A DNA stretch of 64,000 nt from Spirodela intermedia (Eukaryota; Streptophyta; Magnoliopsida; Alismatales; Araceae), in the NCBI GenBank assembly GCA_902729315.2, contig LR746266.1, positions 935,001 to 999,000 of the forward strand, given 5' to 3'. The notes under the pieces are model-generated. The model was not told where the DNA came from. It was given only the letters and a program-made list of their open reading frames with translations, and did not search any database. Of the stretch, positions 32,659 through 44,981 are shown piece by piece. Both the position numbers and the translations under genes were made by a program. Positions within the stretch are counted from its first letter, which is position 1, and the number at the start of each line of letters is the position of its first letter.

Positions 32659-34445
32659 ATGGGGAACGCTCTCAGGTTTCTCTATCGCTGCTGCAGGCCG
32701 GAGAAGCCGTCGGCAGCGCAGCCGCCGGCGAGGCCCGACCGGCCTTTGGGTCCCCACGGGGTGTCGCAGGCCACCGTCGGCGTCTCCGCCCTCGCTCGCG
32801 ACCTGTTCAACTTCGAGATCGGATCTCAGGTCGGTCACTGCCGCTTTTCTGATCTCTGAGAGAGGACGACTGCTCCTGAAGAGGGATTCTCCTTCTTTAT
32901 GATCTGTAGGTTCCCGATGGCCTCAGCCTGCACGTCGTCTCCTCCAAGAAGGCTCAGTCCAATTGGTAACGAGAACCATCCCTCCCCTCCGTCTCCGGTC
33001 ATGGCTTCCGTCTTGATCTAACCCTTCTTCTTCTTCTTCTTCTTCTTCTTCTTCTTCTTCTCCTTCTACTTCTTCTTCTGCTTCTTCTTCTTCTTCTTCT
33101 TCCGCTGCTGCTTCTTCTTCTTCTTCTTTGCGGCGAAGGTACAATAAGCTGTCGGCAGCGTGGAAGGAAGCGAGGCCACCGCCGAGAACGCCGGAGGAGG
33201 CGGCGCGACTGGTTGTGCAGACTCTGAAAGGGCACAAGAAAGCCGATGTGGAGGTACGAATCTCCACGGCGACAGCCTCCTCCACAGCCCGCTGATGGTG
33301 TTCCCACCACTCAACCTCCCCGGAGCAAGCTTCTTTTTTCTAGGGTTTTCTACGGTTCTACGGCTTACCCCTCCTTCAAGCTCCGGCCGAGACCACACCG
33401 CCGACTCCCCATCGATTGCCGGAGGGCGTGAAGTTCGAAGTCCACACCCTCCCTGTGAGCGACCCTCTCCTCGTCCTCGTCCTCCTCCTCAAAACCCCGC
33501 TCGTCATCTGATCTAATTCACAGCTGGTTTCAGGTAGATTACAAGGACGTCGGCGATGGAGACACGATCAATGTGTACGTAGACGCCGCCGGTCCGAGGG
33601 AGAGCGCCGCCGTGCCGGCGGAGGTTCGCCGGGCGGCCGTAGAGAGAGCCAATGCCCGCGCCGTGAGGGACTTCACAAGGGCCGACGCGCTCCAGAAGAT
33701 GATCCAGAAGGAGGGTTACAGGTAGGGGAAATCTCCGACGAGCTCCATTGGCGGCGCCGCCCCGATGCTCACACGCCACCGTCTTCCTTCATGGTTTCGT
33801 CCAGAGTAATCGACGGCCAGAGCAACAGAGTGACCCTCGCGAAAAAGTACAGAATCAGGCTGAGGTGAGCACCTCGTCGGAGCGCCGCCTATCGCCGCCG
33901 CCTGGCTATGGGTCTTCCTCTCATCTCTCACCGCCAATCTTACGAGCGACCAGGGGGATCGACGCGCCGGAGACCGCCATGCCGTTCGGGAAGGAGGCCA
34001 AGGAGGTGCTGGCCAAGCTGGTCCAAGGGAAGCCTCTGCGGGTCCTCGTTTACGGAGAGGATTGCTACCAGCGGCAAGTCGGCGACATCTACTGCCAGGG
34101 CGTCTTTGTGCAGGTGGTGATGATCTCGCTCTGAAACTCTAACCCTAGAGCAGAGGTGAGACCTTCACGATCTTCTTCTCGCAGGAGGTGATGCTCAAGA
34201 CGGGATGTGCTTGGCACTACGTGGCCTACGACAAGAGGCCCGAATTCGCCATGGTCTGGAACAACCACCTCCTCTTCTTCTTCCTCTTCCTCTTCTCCAT
34301 CCTCATCGTCATCCTCTGATCATTACTCTCTCGACTTGAGTTGCAGTGGGAGAGCCAGGCAAGGTCTGCCCGCATCGGATTGTGGGCATCGAGGAATCCA
34401 CAGAAGCCCTGGGAATGGAGGAGAGACAAGAGAAATGGCCTATGA
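32659..34445 (+). CDS. CAN: Ca2+-dependent staphylococcal-nuclease-like protein (CaN-type)
   Basis: Plant CaN proteins are membrane-attached nucleases that degrade DNA and RNA. Nine exons in phase (32659-32829, 32910-32965, 33139-33253, 33344-33454, 33534-33721, 33805-33864, 33954-34113, 34185-34253, 34347-34445) give 342 residues. The N-terminus [12 protein letters not shown] has Gly2 and nearby Cys residues, fitting N-myristoylation plus palmitoylation. The plant-specific N-terminal region includes [18 protein letters not shown]. The SNase domain starts at [13 protein letters not shown], has a long insertion, then [19 protein letters not shown] with the catalytic Arg and Glu, and [17 protein letters not shown]. 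It ends [19 protein letters not shown], typical of the family. Intron 2 is nearly all CTT repeat. Confidence 0.93.
33024..33128 (+). repeat. (CTT)n tract in CaN intron 2
   Basis: About 105 bases of CTT units with a few substitutions, in sense orientation, ending 10 bases before the acceptor of exon 3. Confidence 0.9.
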
Positions 34446-37390
34446 AGAAGAAGAAGAAGAGGGGCGGATTAGGGTTTGCTTCCTCTGGCGTGTTTATCTA
34501 AGTATCGAGGTGATGCGGTACATGAGAGAATATGTTTCCCATGATCCGGGGAACAAATCAATGATCATGAGAAAAAATATATGTATCCTCGTGGGAAATA
34601 AAGACCCGTATTACTTCTAAACTAGTCAAAGATACTGTGATGAAACTATGTGAGGATATTAGGGTTGACATGCCATATATGCTCCGGCGAACCCACCTGA
34701 TAGGATTCCATAAAACTTGGCGAGAAGATGAACTATAAAAAGCAAAGAGTCAACAGCGAGTCTAAGAACTCAAGCTCCAACTAGTTCACATGAGAGAGAG
34801 AGAGAGAGAGGTGTGAAAGACTAGTAGTGAGACTGCAGGGTCTTCAGGCAGTCCCTTTCCCTCAGCCTGGAGCGCTCCATGGACGCTGCAGCTAAAAAAA
34901 AAAATGGAAAAAAATATATTAGAAGATTTCATCCTAATATGAAACCATAACAGATGATAATGATGCGCATAACGCAAACTAAATCTGGAATAAGCCAATC
35001 TAGGTTTGATTGTTTTCGTGACCCATGAGCAAAGAAGACCAGAACCAAGAATCAGGCCATCTTTTCTGAGGATTGGACCCAGATGGGCACTGGAGAGAAG
35101 ACTGTGAGGCCAGATTCGGGCTGAACCCAGTGATTTCTGGGGCTGGTCTACTCCTCGGTGATTGTGATTGTGAGACAATCATGAGGTGAGTAGAATGGGG
35201 TCTGGGGCTTAGAACCGACTACAGTAGAACTCCAGATCCTGCCCGAGTAGGGACCGGGTGTGCTTTTGAGGCTTCAGTTCCCCTTTCTTGGTCTGCTTTT
35301 GAGGCTTTACTCTCATTTTCTGGTTGTGCTTTTGAGGCTTCAGGCCAGAAAGAAAAAGTTGGTCCTCATCTGGAAACTCCAGCCACAGCAGATAAAAGAA
35401 AACCTTGTACCTTCTATACTGAATCATTCTGTGAAGCTTAATTAAACAAGAAAAAAATAAAAAAAATAAAAAAGGCAAAAAAAATAAAAAATAATAATTG
35501 GAATAAGATGTCTAGAATGCGGGAGAAACTGGGCTAAAAGAAGACTTGGGAAATGAATTCAGTGCTCCTAAAACATTGGTCTTATTCAACCAAAACTACA
35601 TACACGGAATGCAGAGGAATTTGTTAGGGTTCCACAGCAGGGGCTGAAACAACGACAGAACAATGGTGGCGACAAAGGAAAATAATCAAGAGAAACTGGA
35701 ATTAAACTCCATTAAAACAGATAAACCGAAAGAGGTTTCTGGAGGAAACCCTAGAACAGCTGGGGACGAATTCGAGAGCGCCACACTCTCCTGCTGTCTT
35801 CTTCCAAAAGTGCCCCCAATTTTGGAAGCTTATACCTTTAGCACTTTTGGAAGCTTATACCTTTACTCCCTAAGTGGGCCACTGGCCTACTTGCCCTCTG
35901 TCATTCTTCCTTCAACGGTAAGTAATTCCAAAACGAGTTTGGGTCGTGGGTCCTTGCTCAGGTCCAGTAAGCGGCCCAAATGGAGAACTAGGAAAGGACC
36001 TAACAGAATTCATCCGTTCAAACTGCCAGCCATCTATCAATCAACAAGCGACATTAAGTGGTTCATTTCAGATCAGAGGAGGTATTTGAACATCAAACAC
36101 GTTTTTTTTTTTAGAAAAAATTGAGGTCTTCAAAGAGAAGGCTTTTGGTCTTTGATTGAGTTAGAAATTTATGAAAGGATTATTTACATAGCCCCTAATG
36201 TTAGATCGAAATAACATCAGCACAACAGTGTTGGTGCTGTTGGTCCCATCAGAGAAAAGATGACTAAATTGGGATGGAAGAAAAAGTTTTCGAGATTGTA
36301 AAACGAACGGTGAAAGATTAAATCTGGTGGAGGGTGGGGTGGTCAGCACACAGATTCTTGGCAAGTCCTCTTGCTGAAAAAAATCAAGGAATCTATGATC
36401 AGATTAGCCAGCTAAATACTCTCTGATCACAATCTAATCCCGGAGGAAAGAAGACCATAAGCTTAAATGAAGAGAGAGGATTTAGGTAGCTCCATCAATT
36501 GTCGTGACCCTACCAATACAACATTTTTCCACATTCCAGCCAGTGAAGCCTGATTTTCAATGATCCCAGTCCTCACCCTTGATAATTTCGGATGAACCAA
36601 TGTTTGACTCACCAGAAACGAGGGTTCAACGTCATAAACGTAAGTTTTTTAGATAACCAAAACAGAGATGAAACTCGAATAGACCCTATATAGAAGCTAA
36701 AACAACGGCTACATAGATTAATTACAGAGGAAGACCACGTTCTGTCTCAAACTATGGTCCATAGAAGAGACTAGAAGGCAGACAATTCAGTCTGTACTTT
36801 TCCCCATTCTCGAGCACAAAATTCAGAGTTGCGAAAGCGCTCTAAGAAGAAGTACAAAGGGATTGTAGCAACTCCTGTTCCTGATTCTAGTCCTTGATAA
36901 AGCCAATTCAGAGGTTTATCCGAGTTTCCCTGCCCCTAGTCCATGACCATGCTTTGTACAGGAACCCACCTTTGACTCCGCATTTCAGAAGGGGGCCGAA
37001 CCAAAAACTGGATTGCTCAAAGCATTGCATTTTCTGAGGGATATTTAGGCATATATTCCATGATAAAATAAAACCCAAGCACAAATCCACCCAAGACATC
37101 TTGGGTGAATTCAGGACAGCAAAATCTTGGGTGAATTTACCATTTTCCAGAAATATGTTTAATTATGATACAAATATAAGCAAAGACTTTTAAAAGTTGA
37201 GAGATTTGATGCCAGATTTCTCAAGCAAGCATCTAACAAAAGGACTTAAATGGAAAAATAAGACGAGAATTCGAAATTTCCTATAAAAGCAGCTTGAGAA
37301 CAGAAAAAAAATCGGGTGAAAGAAAACCATCGACAAATTTTTCTAGCTCACCTTTCAGTCCGATAGTAGAGAAAGGCTCAATCCAATCTC
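34446..37390. other. Convergent intergenic region with small tandem repeats
   Basis: Nearly 3 kb without a firm gene. A GA run lies at 34793-34811. A frame ending at 34821 on the minus strand (SMERSRLRERDCLKTLQ) looks protein-like and has an AG acceptor before it, so it could be an alternative last exon of the Sel1 gene. Three copies of a 33-base unit sit at 35261-35359, and a 24-base unit is duplicated at 35820-35867. The rest is AT-rich and unexplained. Confidence 0.4.
35261..35359. repeat. 33-bp tandem repeat, three imperfect copies
   Basis: The core TGCTTTTGAGGCTT starts at 35261, 35294 and 35327. Because the unit is a multiple of three, the minus strand reads an 11-residue repeat starting KPQK, three times. 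Whether this is coding is unknown. Confidence 0.75.
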
Positions 37391-38621
37391 TCACCTTGCA
37401 ACGCCACTCAGCTCGTCAGAGTCGGAGTCACTGACATTGTATCCTAAATTTACCATACAAAAAGGATTGTTTGGTATAAATGGTCCCGATAACTAAATAA
37501 CAGTGTAATCGTAGTAAAGAATGATCATTCACCAGGACACTTATCAGCAACTTTTAATGCAGATGGCCGATGTCGTGAAGCTCTTGAGATCCAAGCCTTT
37601 CCCTGTAATCTCCGATTCCGATGAGAAAGTATACAAAATGATAAGTAAAAAGATAAATAAAAGATAACTATAAAATCTTGTAGATGATATGCAATCTAAT
37701 TTTTTTTTTCTTAAAGTCAAATAGAAACAGAATGGGATGAAGAAGCAAAATACTCGATAAAAAGGACCAAAAAACACCAAATCGATAATCGATATTCGGT
37801 AGAGTACCTTGTATCCTGATAGAGAGAGCATCATCCTCAATTTGGTCCAAACAGCCCATTTCCAATCAACTTTGCTTCATATGGAAAAATCGAAAACTAC
37901 TAAGAAACATATGGAAACCAAAGAACTCCCAAAGTGGTATCTGATGCAGAAAAAACGAAATACATCGGCCTTTACGCTTCTCGATGCATAAGTTTTAGGA
38001 GCGAGTAATCCAACAGAAATGAAACCATTGAAATCAAAAACAAAATTTCAGAGAAATTGAAGAAAATGTACACAAATTAGTACGAAGGCCATCACAAATG
38101 CTTCCATCAATAAATGCCAATAACTAACAGAGCATCCCAAAAGCCCGACACCAACAGAAAGCCCAGAGGAAAAAGGCAAGACAGATATTACACCGGCAAT
38201 CCCAAAACATGAACCAAAAGATTAGACAGAAGAGCACCGAGGCTTTTACCTTCTGCACGTTGCGGTTAATTCCATAGCCGTTGTAGTACATTTGCCCTAC
38301 CAGGACCTGCATCGCGATGTCCCCTGCTTTCGCCTCCTTGAGAGTATCCTGGAACCACCGCTTCACACAGTCCGCCACAACCTCCGAAAGCGGTAGCCTC
38401 TCGCCCCGGCGCTCCGGGTCCTCCTCCATCGCCACCCGCCCGGCAATTGACGGATCGGCACCGCCCGCGCGACACCGCACGATGGCCTTTGGAGAGGACG
38501 CGGAGTTCAGAGAGGCCTGGCAGGGCCTCGCTTTCCCGAGCCTGCCGGCGGCGAGCCGAGCAAAGTCCCGCAGATTCGCAGTCGTCGCCGCCGCCGCCGC
38601 CGAGGGGATCCGCTTTCCCAT
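37391..38621 (-). CDS. Small Sel1-repeat (HCP-like) protein
   Basis: Three exons on the minus strand, 38621-38250, 37602-37533 and 37443-37391, give 164 residues in phase. The N-terminus (MGKRIPSAAAAATT followed by LRDFARLAAGRLGKARP) is basic and Ala-rich, suggesting an organelle transit peptide. The middle has LSEVVADCVKRWFQDTLKEA, then the Sel1-like repeat GDIAMQVLVGQMYYNGYGINRN continuing KGKAWISRASRHRPSA. The C-terminus is acidic (SDSDSDELSG). A GT donor overlaps the last codons, so the stop at 37391-37393 could be skipped by splicing to a distal exon near 34821-34891. Sel1 repeats bind other proteins; no partner can be named. Confidence 0.7.
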
Positions 38622-40784
38622 ACAGTGGTGGTACCCTGGCCAACGGCCCGAATTCAAGGTAGCAGTTCTACACCTCCCCCGGTAGATAAATAAAAGTTTC
38701 ATTTTATTGTAAATAATTTATATTCCTATAATATATTTTAATAAATAAATAATAATTTTCTGCCGTGGTGGGCCCTGTTTTCCCAGCTTGGTCCTTAAAT
38801 TTAATTTAATTATAGAAAAAGACAAGCTAAACCCACCCTTAATCGTCTACACTATTACCTAAGAGTCTGCATGCCTCAAGATCAAGGGTAAAATGGTAAG
38901 TCTATTTCATCATAATTATACAAAGATATTTACAAAATAGTATAATATTCCCTAATTTTAAAATTCTTGACCTTGATTTTGAGATTAATTGCATGATCGA
39001 TATGGTGTTCTTTCTATTTTTAGAGAGTTGATTGAAAAGTTGACTAAGCTTATGAGCATAATTAGAAAGGCAGCATGAAAAGATAATATATGTTAATTGT
39101 GGATATTAAATAGCTTACTTATTAGGCCAAACACACCATATGAGAACAAACGTTCTAATTTTAAAAAAACTTACTATAAGGCAAAATGATAGTTTTACAT
39201 TAAGATATATCAGACTATCTTCATTAATACTTGAAAATATGTCTAATTTATTTGTATTTTAAGAGTTAATTTTTTTACTATTTTTTTTTTCTTCACATCA
39301 TGAAAAGAGTATTTTCTTTATATCATCATTGGAGAGCTCCCCAGCTGTTGCAGACTATTTTTCAAACTATTTTTAATCATTAAAAATCCCAAAAATAAGA
39401 AAAATATGGTCCCCATATAAGGAACATTATCTCTAGAACAACGTAAGAAAAAATCATTATAGAATATAAATTAACATTTATCCGAAATATTTAAGCTCCT
39501 CCGCACCCCAAGGCCAAACAATTCATTGAAACCAAAATATATTAATATGTAAGAGCATTAATTTGGCCTTAATTCGTTGTAATATACTTAATTTGTTGAA
39601 CTATTAGAACTATAAAACAAATAGAGATTAGTTGATTGGTTGCCCCCTTAGAGGCATGAATATATGATAAGTATTTATTTGAAACACTTATGGTTGACAA
39701 CAGTCATAAAATGTATTAAAGACTAGTTAAAGCCTCATTGTTCAATTATTGTACCACCTTAACTTATTAACACATAAGAATAATATCCTTACAAAGTGGA
39801 CTAGCCTATGTAAGTTGAACCGTTATAAACTATGTATAATACATTTGAGTGGGACATACTATCCATCGACATGAGGTCCATTTGGGTTAGTCATACCATT
39901 ACGAGAATCAATGATCAATGATGCTAATAAAAGGCATACAAACATGCAAGTTAGAACCCATATACAAATAGTTTATTTAACCTCCACCAGTCATCCACTC
40001 TCAAGTAAATTACTAGAGTCTAAGCAAGCTGATCTAATGGTGGGTGCAAAGTGCCAGATTCATAATGACTCCAACCACTTAAATGGGTCCACTTATAATT
40101 TAATTACAAAAGTGGATTAAATTCTATTTCATTGTTTATATTTTTAGTATTGACGATCCAACTAAAAGATTAGTTATTTTTGGATCAATTCTCATGTATA
40201 TAATCATAAGATTACATTTATAGCAACTAACATGAGATTACAAGCCTTTGCATGCATGGTCAATGACAACGATCAGGTCTTCTTGCTCCATAATAAAGTT
40301 ACTTAAGTCATCCAATTCGAAATAAATTCACTAATCGCATAGACAATTTAATTAATATAACAAAGCATGGAGCCATTTTGAACAAGAACAATGAATCTAG
40401 TCGTTTTGGAGAGGTATGAAGAGGGCTACATAGACAAGTAGAACCGAACAATATCAGCTTCGTTAGACTCTAACCTGATGTGGCCCACCTTCTGGTCCCT
40501 GGTCCAACCACTATGTTGACGTGCAATTTCCAGTTGTGAAATAATATGATATTAGGGAGCGGGAAAAGATCCAACCATTTAAGAAATAACGGCGAGGAAA
40601 TGGGATCCATCGGTCTCATGGCGGGTAGAGGCTGGGAAACCGATGATTGTGACGGCATCGGAGGAGCGATGGAGATCGCACGTGCACCCGGTTTAGGTGG
40701 TATCCCAAGGATGGTTTCCATGCCCAGAGAGCTATGGCTATAAATCTCCTCCTCCCTCTCTGCCTCTCCCTCCATCGTCAGAGC

Positions 40785-40832
<48 letters not shown>

Positions 40833-40878
40833 CTTCCCTGTGTCCTCTTTACCCGCGGCGTGAGATCATCTTGCCTCC
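38622..40878. other. AT-rich intergenic region
   Basis: From 38700 to about 40450 the sequence is strongly AT-rich, unlike its neighbours, and contains no recognisable exon; decayed transposon sequence is possible but I saw no terminal repeats. The last 300 bases hold the SDR promoter and a (CT)n run at 40787-40828. Confidence 0.45.
40787..40828 (+). repeat. (CT)n microsatellite in the SDR leader
   Basis: About 42 bases of pure CT ending 50 bases before the SDR start codon, in the presumed 5' untranslated region. Confidence 0.9.
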
Positions 40879-42152
40879 ATGCCTTCAGTGGAAGTTATCC
40901 ACGAGGACGCGCATCCGGCGATGCAGGTGGTGGGTCGAGAGAACGGCGGCCCCTCGAACAGAAGGTGAGGCGCCTTCGTTTCTCTCTCCTCTGGCACGTT
41001 ATCCCCAGCTCAACTGGAAGAAGAACAACCCCCGGGGGATCTTAGAACCTGGACGAAACGGGAGAGGCTTTCATGGATGAGCTGACATCCGTAAAGCTCG
41101 CAAGAACAACGGCGAGGAGCATCGAATGATCTAGCTCTCTCAATTATATTTCCTTCATTTTTTTTCTTGGACGTCTAAAGATCGAATCTCGGTTTCCGTG
41201 GGGCGTAAAATATTGGGTTTGCAGATGAATGGGTTATTTTTTAATCTGGTTCTTGCCCTACGAGAATTGAAGGAGATGGTCTCCATGTGGGCATCCTCTG
41301 TAACTCAGTTGTACTGGCTGGCACAGGCTGGAGGGCAAAGTTGCGGTGGTCACAGGTGGATCCAGAGGCATCGGTGAGGCCACGGCGAGGCTGTTCGTCT
41401 GGCACGGCGCGAGAGTGGTTGTGGCGGATGTGGAGGACATCGCCGGCGAGCACTTAGCGGCGTCCCTCTCCCCGTCGGTGACCTTCGTGCACTGCGACGT
41501 CAGCCAGGAGACCGACGTTGAGCGCCTGGTCAACTTCACCATAGCAAAGCACGGCCGCCTGGACATCTTCATGAACAACGCCGGCGTGCTCGGGAGCCAA
41601 ACCCGGCGGCGAAAGAGCATCACGGAGCTTGATGCCGACGAGCTCGACTCGGTTATGCGGGTGAACGTTCGCGGCGTCGCCCTGGGCATGAAGCACGCAG
41701 CGCGCGCAATGGTGCCGAGGGGCGCCGGCAGCATCATCTCGACCGCCAGCGTCGCCGGCGTAATGGGCGGCATGGGGCCGCATGCCTACACCGCCTCCAA
41801 GCACGCCATCGTCGGCCTCACCAAGAACGCCGCCTGCGAGCTCGGCGCACACGGGATCCGCGTCAACTGCATCTCCCCCTTCGGGGTGGCCACCTCCATG
41901 CTGGTTAACGCCTGGAGGCAGGCCGACGAGGACGACGAGGAGGCGGCGGCGGGGATCTCTACCGAGGAGGAGGTCAAGAAGATGGAGACGCTGGTGAGCA
42001 CTATGGCTAACCTCAAAGGCCCAACCTTGCAAACCCGGGACGTTGCGGAGGCGGCGCTCTACCTAGCCAGCGATGATTCCAAGTACGTCAGCGGCCATAA
42101 CCTCGTCGTTGATGGCGGCGTCACCTCCTCTAGGAACTGCATAGGATTATAG
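40879..42152 (+). CDS. Short-chain dehydrogenase/reductase, ABA2/SDR110C-like
   Basis: A classical NAD(P)-dependent SDR. Two exons, 40879-40964 and 41327-42152, give 303 residues, the first encoding a short hydrophilic N-terminus. The Rossmann nucleotide-binding motif is TGGSRGIG; an acidic residue after the second strand (VVADVED) indicates preference for NAD(H). NNAG stabilises the fold, and the catalytic Ser lies in IISTASVAG with Tyr and Lys in YTASKHA (YxxxK). PFGVATSML follows. The C-terminus, [12 protein letters not shown], is family-typical. The architecture matches the plant SDR110C group that includes xanthoxin dehydrogenase (ABA2) and many secondary-metabolism enzymes, so the substrate cannot be read from the sequence. 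The family's usual length is 270-300 residues. Confidence 0.9.
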
Positions 42153-43490
42153 GTCCCTCTCTCCGCCATAGCTGTTCCAGCTGCTGCCAGCATCTCTCTC
42201 TCTCTCTCTCTATCAATCTCTCTCTTCCCCAATCTATTCTTTTTCCTTAGTACAAGATGATCCATGGTAGATGGTTCAAGCTTCGACTATTCGACGAGAA
42301 ACCTACCAGCGGTGATCCTTCCTCTCCCCAGAGATCTCATACCGTCGGCATCCCCTGTTGACTTTTATTGCGTACAGCATTTTAAACCGGCTCCGAGTCG
42401 ACCGTTTTCTAGCGACTAAGTCAGCATCTACCTGCCCACTGCCATGAAGAAACCCAGATCGGGGAATCAGAGTTGACTTTGGAGCTTTTTTGGAGTGGTT
42501 GTTCTACGTGAAGTATACGACCTCTTTTCGAATTGTCGGCATGAAGGCTTTTTACCAATTCAGGCAAAAGATATCAAACTATTCCCTCTTAATATGTTGC
42601 GAATCTAGGAGTTATTGACGGCGATACTTCTTAAATAAAGAACAGATTTGACGGGTCAAAGTTGACAGAATTAGGTTGTCTCTTCAAGTGGATATTGGAG
42701 AAATTAGAATTGTCCTAAGCCCACTGATTTAGACGTCGAAGGTACCTGAATTGGACGGAGTAAATCTAATCAATTGAAAGAAGTCAAAGTAATAACCAGA
42801 GTATGGATATTAGTATCAATTTTTTTCCCAGTTGAAAGTCAACTTCTAGCTCAAGTTTAATGGTAGCTTCTATCAAGAATATATCATCGATAATTGGACC
42901 AACCGTTGACTTTGAAATGCATCACCATGACTTCCACAAAGGTGGATTACTATTCTCGAGGGAACAACCCATGCAAGAAAATCAGAAAGAACTCAACCAA
43001 ATTTATTACACAACCCATAAAAAAATCGTAAAATGTGTCAGAGATATCGAACCTAACACCACATAACCCATCATTCCGGAAAATATTGATGATTGTAATA
43101 ATCGCCGCTCTTGGAGATTCTCGGGACTCTTCTCCCTAGCCGTTGAACCATCCTTTTTTATTTTTTTGCAAGTCTTTGGGACTCGATCGGATTCCAAAAC
43201 CTTGGACCACAAGCTCCATCAATCGCTCTGCCCCCCTCCCCTCTCTCTCTCTCTCTCTCTCTCTAAACCATGGGAGGTTGGGACGGACTGAATCTGAGTC
43301 TACGGCAAGACAGCGGAGAAGGACCGACTATCAAGCCAAGAGAAGAACCCTAGCAAGTCTTTTTCGAAGAACAAGGGTATGGTGTCGGGAGAAGAGGCAC
43401 TTGGAATCCGTGGGGTCGTAGATTCTACCGAAGAAGAAGAACAGGACGAGGAGGAGGGAGGAGGAAGGAGGGAGGAGGGATGGAGGGGGG

Positions 43491-43495
<5 letters not shown>

Positions 43496-43549
<54 letters not shown>
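43496..43549. repeat. (GA)n microsatellite
   Basis: About 54 bases of pure GA, preceded by purine-rich GGA units from about 43430. Confidence 0.9.
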
Positions 43550-43550
<1 letters not shown>

Positions 43551-44845
43551 ACAGGCTCTCTCAAGTTCTTTAGGAGTTCAGCGCTAGACCCCAGGAGATG
43601 AATCGTCCCACGAACTTATCATAAACAGAAGAGCTCCAGTTGCCGCCGCCGGGATGAGATCCGCTGGATCGCCGCCACCACCAGTTTGACCCGCTGACAG
43701 GGGTTTGATAATGAGCTCCGATGTCATCTTCTCGTACCCCGGCGGAGGGGAGAGAGAGAGATAGAGAGAGCGAGAGAGAGAAGCCGCGTTTCAATGCGAT
43801 GTCGTCGGCTGCTTCGTACCTTCCTCCGGTGACCACGGCTGTTCAGGCCAGACTTACGAGGTCAGCCGAGGCGTCGAAGGGGGCGCCAACAGCTCATACA
43901 GCTTACTATAATCCCGGAAATTAATCTTTCAGGTCAACCCCTGGGCCCACCTATTGAACCGAATCCGACAAGAAGGCCGAAGAGATAAGCCTCCATTCAT
44001 CAGAGTTCAATAAATTTGGGACCCGGCTTCCTGAGAAATATATATTTTTAAATATAACGATTTTTTTTGACCTCTAGTCGGGGTCAAACGTGTTTGTGTA
44101 TTACTAATTGGCAAGATGGTCCCGTGAACTATCAATGTTTTGAAGGTCAACTCCAGCCTAGTCTTTTGGGCTTAGCTCTTGAAATCAGGCCCACTAAAGA
44201 AACTAGGCCCATTTGACTACATGCATAGGGCCCATGCATGGGCTCTCACGGAGTTTGACATGAAGCTCAAAGTCAACTGCGTGCCACGCGCCTATTTCGC
44301 CATCACCTCGAATCTGTAGTTGAGAAAATCCAATATTAAAAATTTAATGACTAAAAATATTGAGTCAATAGCCAGCCCATTTCGAAGAATAATTCAAAGT
44401 ATTTTAAAATTTTTATAGTTAATCAGTCAATTAAATCTGGAGAAAATACGTTCAGACGTTGTATTAATATCATAAAATCCAAAAAAACTTGTAGTGAAAT
44501 TTGATAATTTTTTTATATTTTTATGATAACAAGTAATTTTACTTTACACACTTAATACGAAGCATAAAAAGCATAGTAATTAAAATTTAATTTAATGTAT
44601 GAATATTTCATTTTATCGAGGGGTTCAGTTTAAATATCTCACTCGCGATTTATGATTCGGTTTATTGATTTTGATTTCTTCGAGGGAGAGAGAAAATGCT
44701 AGGATAATCATATTGGTTTAGAATAATAATAATAATAATAATTAAAGGAAACATGCGGTTTTTTATCCGATAAGCGGCTGTGTATCCTCAACGGGCGACA
44801 CCTAAAACCCTTCTCGTCCGACTCTGCACCGCCGCCCGCCCTCCG

Positions 44846-44896
44846 CCTTCCTCCGCCTTCCTCCGCCGTCCTCCGCCGCCCTCCGCCGCCCTCCGC
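44846..44896. repeat. CTCCGCC-based minisatellite in the mS29 leader
   Basis: Repeated units of 9-10 bases built on CCTCCGCC, about 90 bases upstream of the mS29 start, in the presumed 5' untranslated region. Confidence 0.8.
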
Positions 44897-44981
44897 CACC
44901 GCTCTTCCTTGGCCCAGCGTCTACCGCGCGATCGCCATCGGTGTCGTTGCAGAAACCTTCATTGTTATAGGAGCGGGTAAA

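Larger units (their letters stand above)
42153..44981. other. Intergenic region with several microsatellites
   Basis: About 2.8 kb with no supported gene. CT runs lie near 42191-42212 and 43236-43265, a long GA run at 43496-43549, another near 43749-43782, and an ATA/TAA run at 44725-44741. TTGACTTT occurs repeatedly (for example near 42358, 42473 and 42908). Open frames at 43143-43924 come from the repeats and have no family resemblance. Confidence 0.45.

Noticed and set aside
15000-34500. Idea that EXO70B, WRKY and CaN genes form a defence gene cluster
   Set aside because: The families are each stress-linked, but unrelated genes are interspersed and nothing in the sequence shows coordinated function.
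43143-43924. Several frames rich in Glu-Arg or Ser-Leu repeats
   Set aside because: Produced by GA/CT microsatellites.
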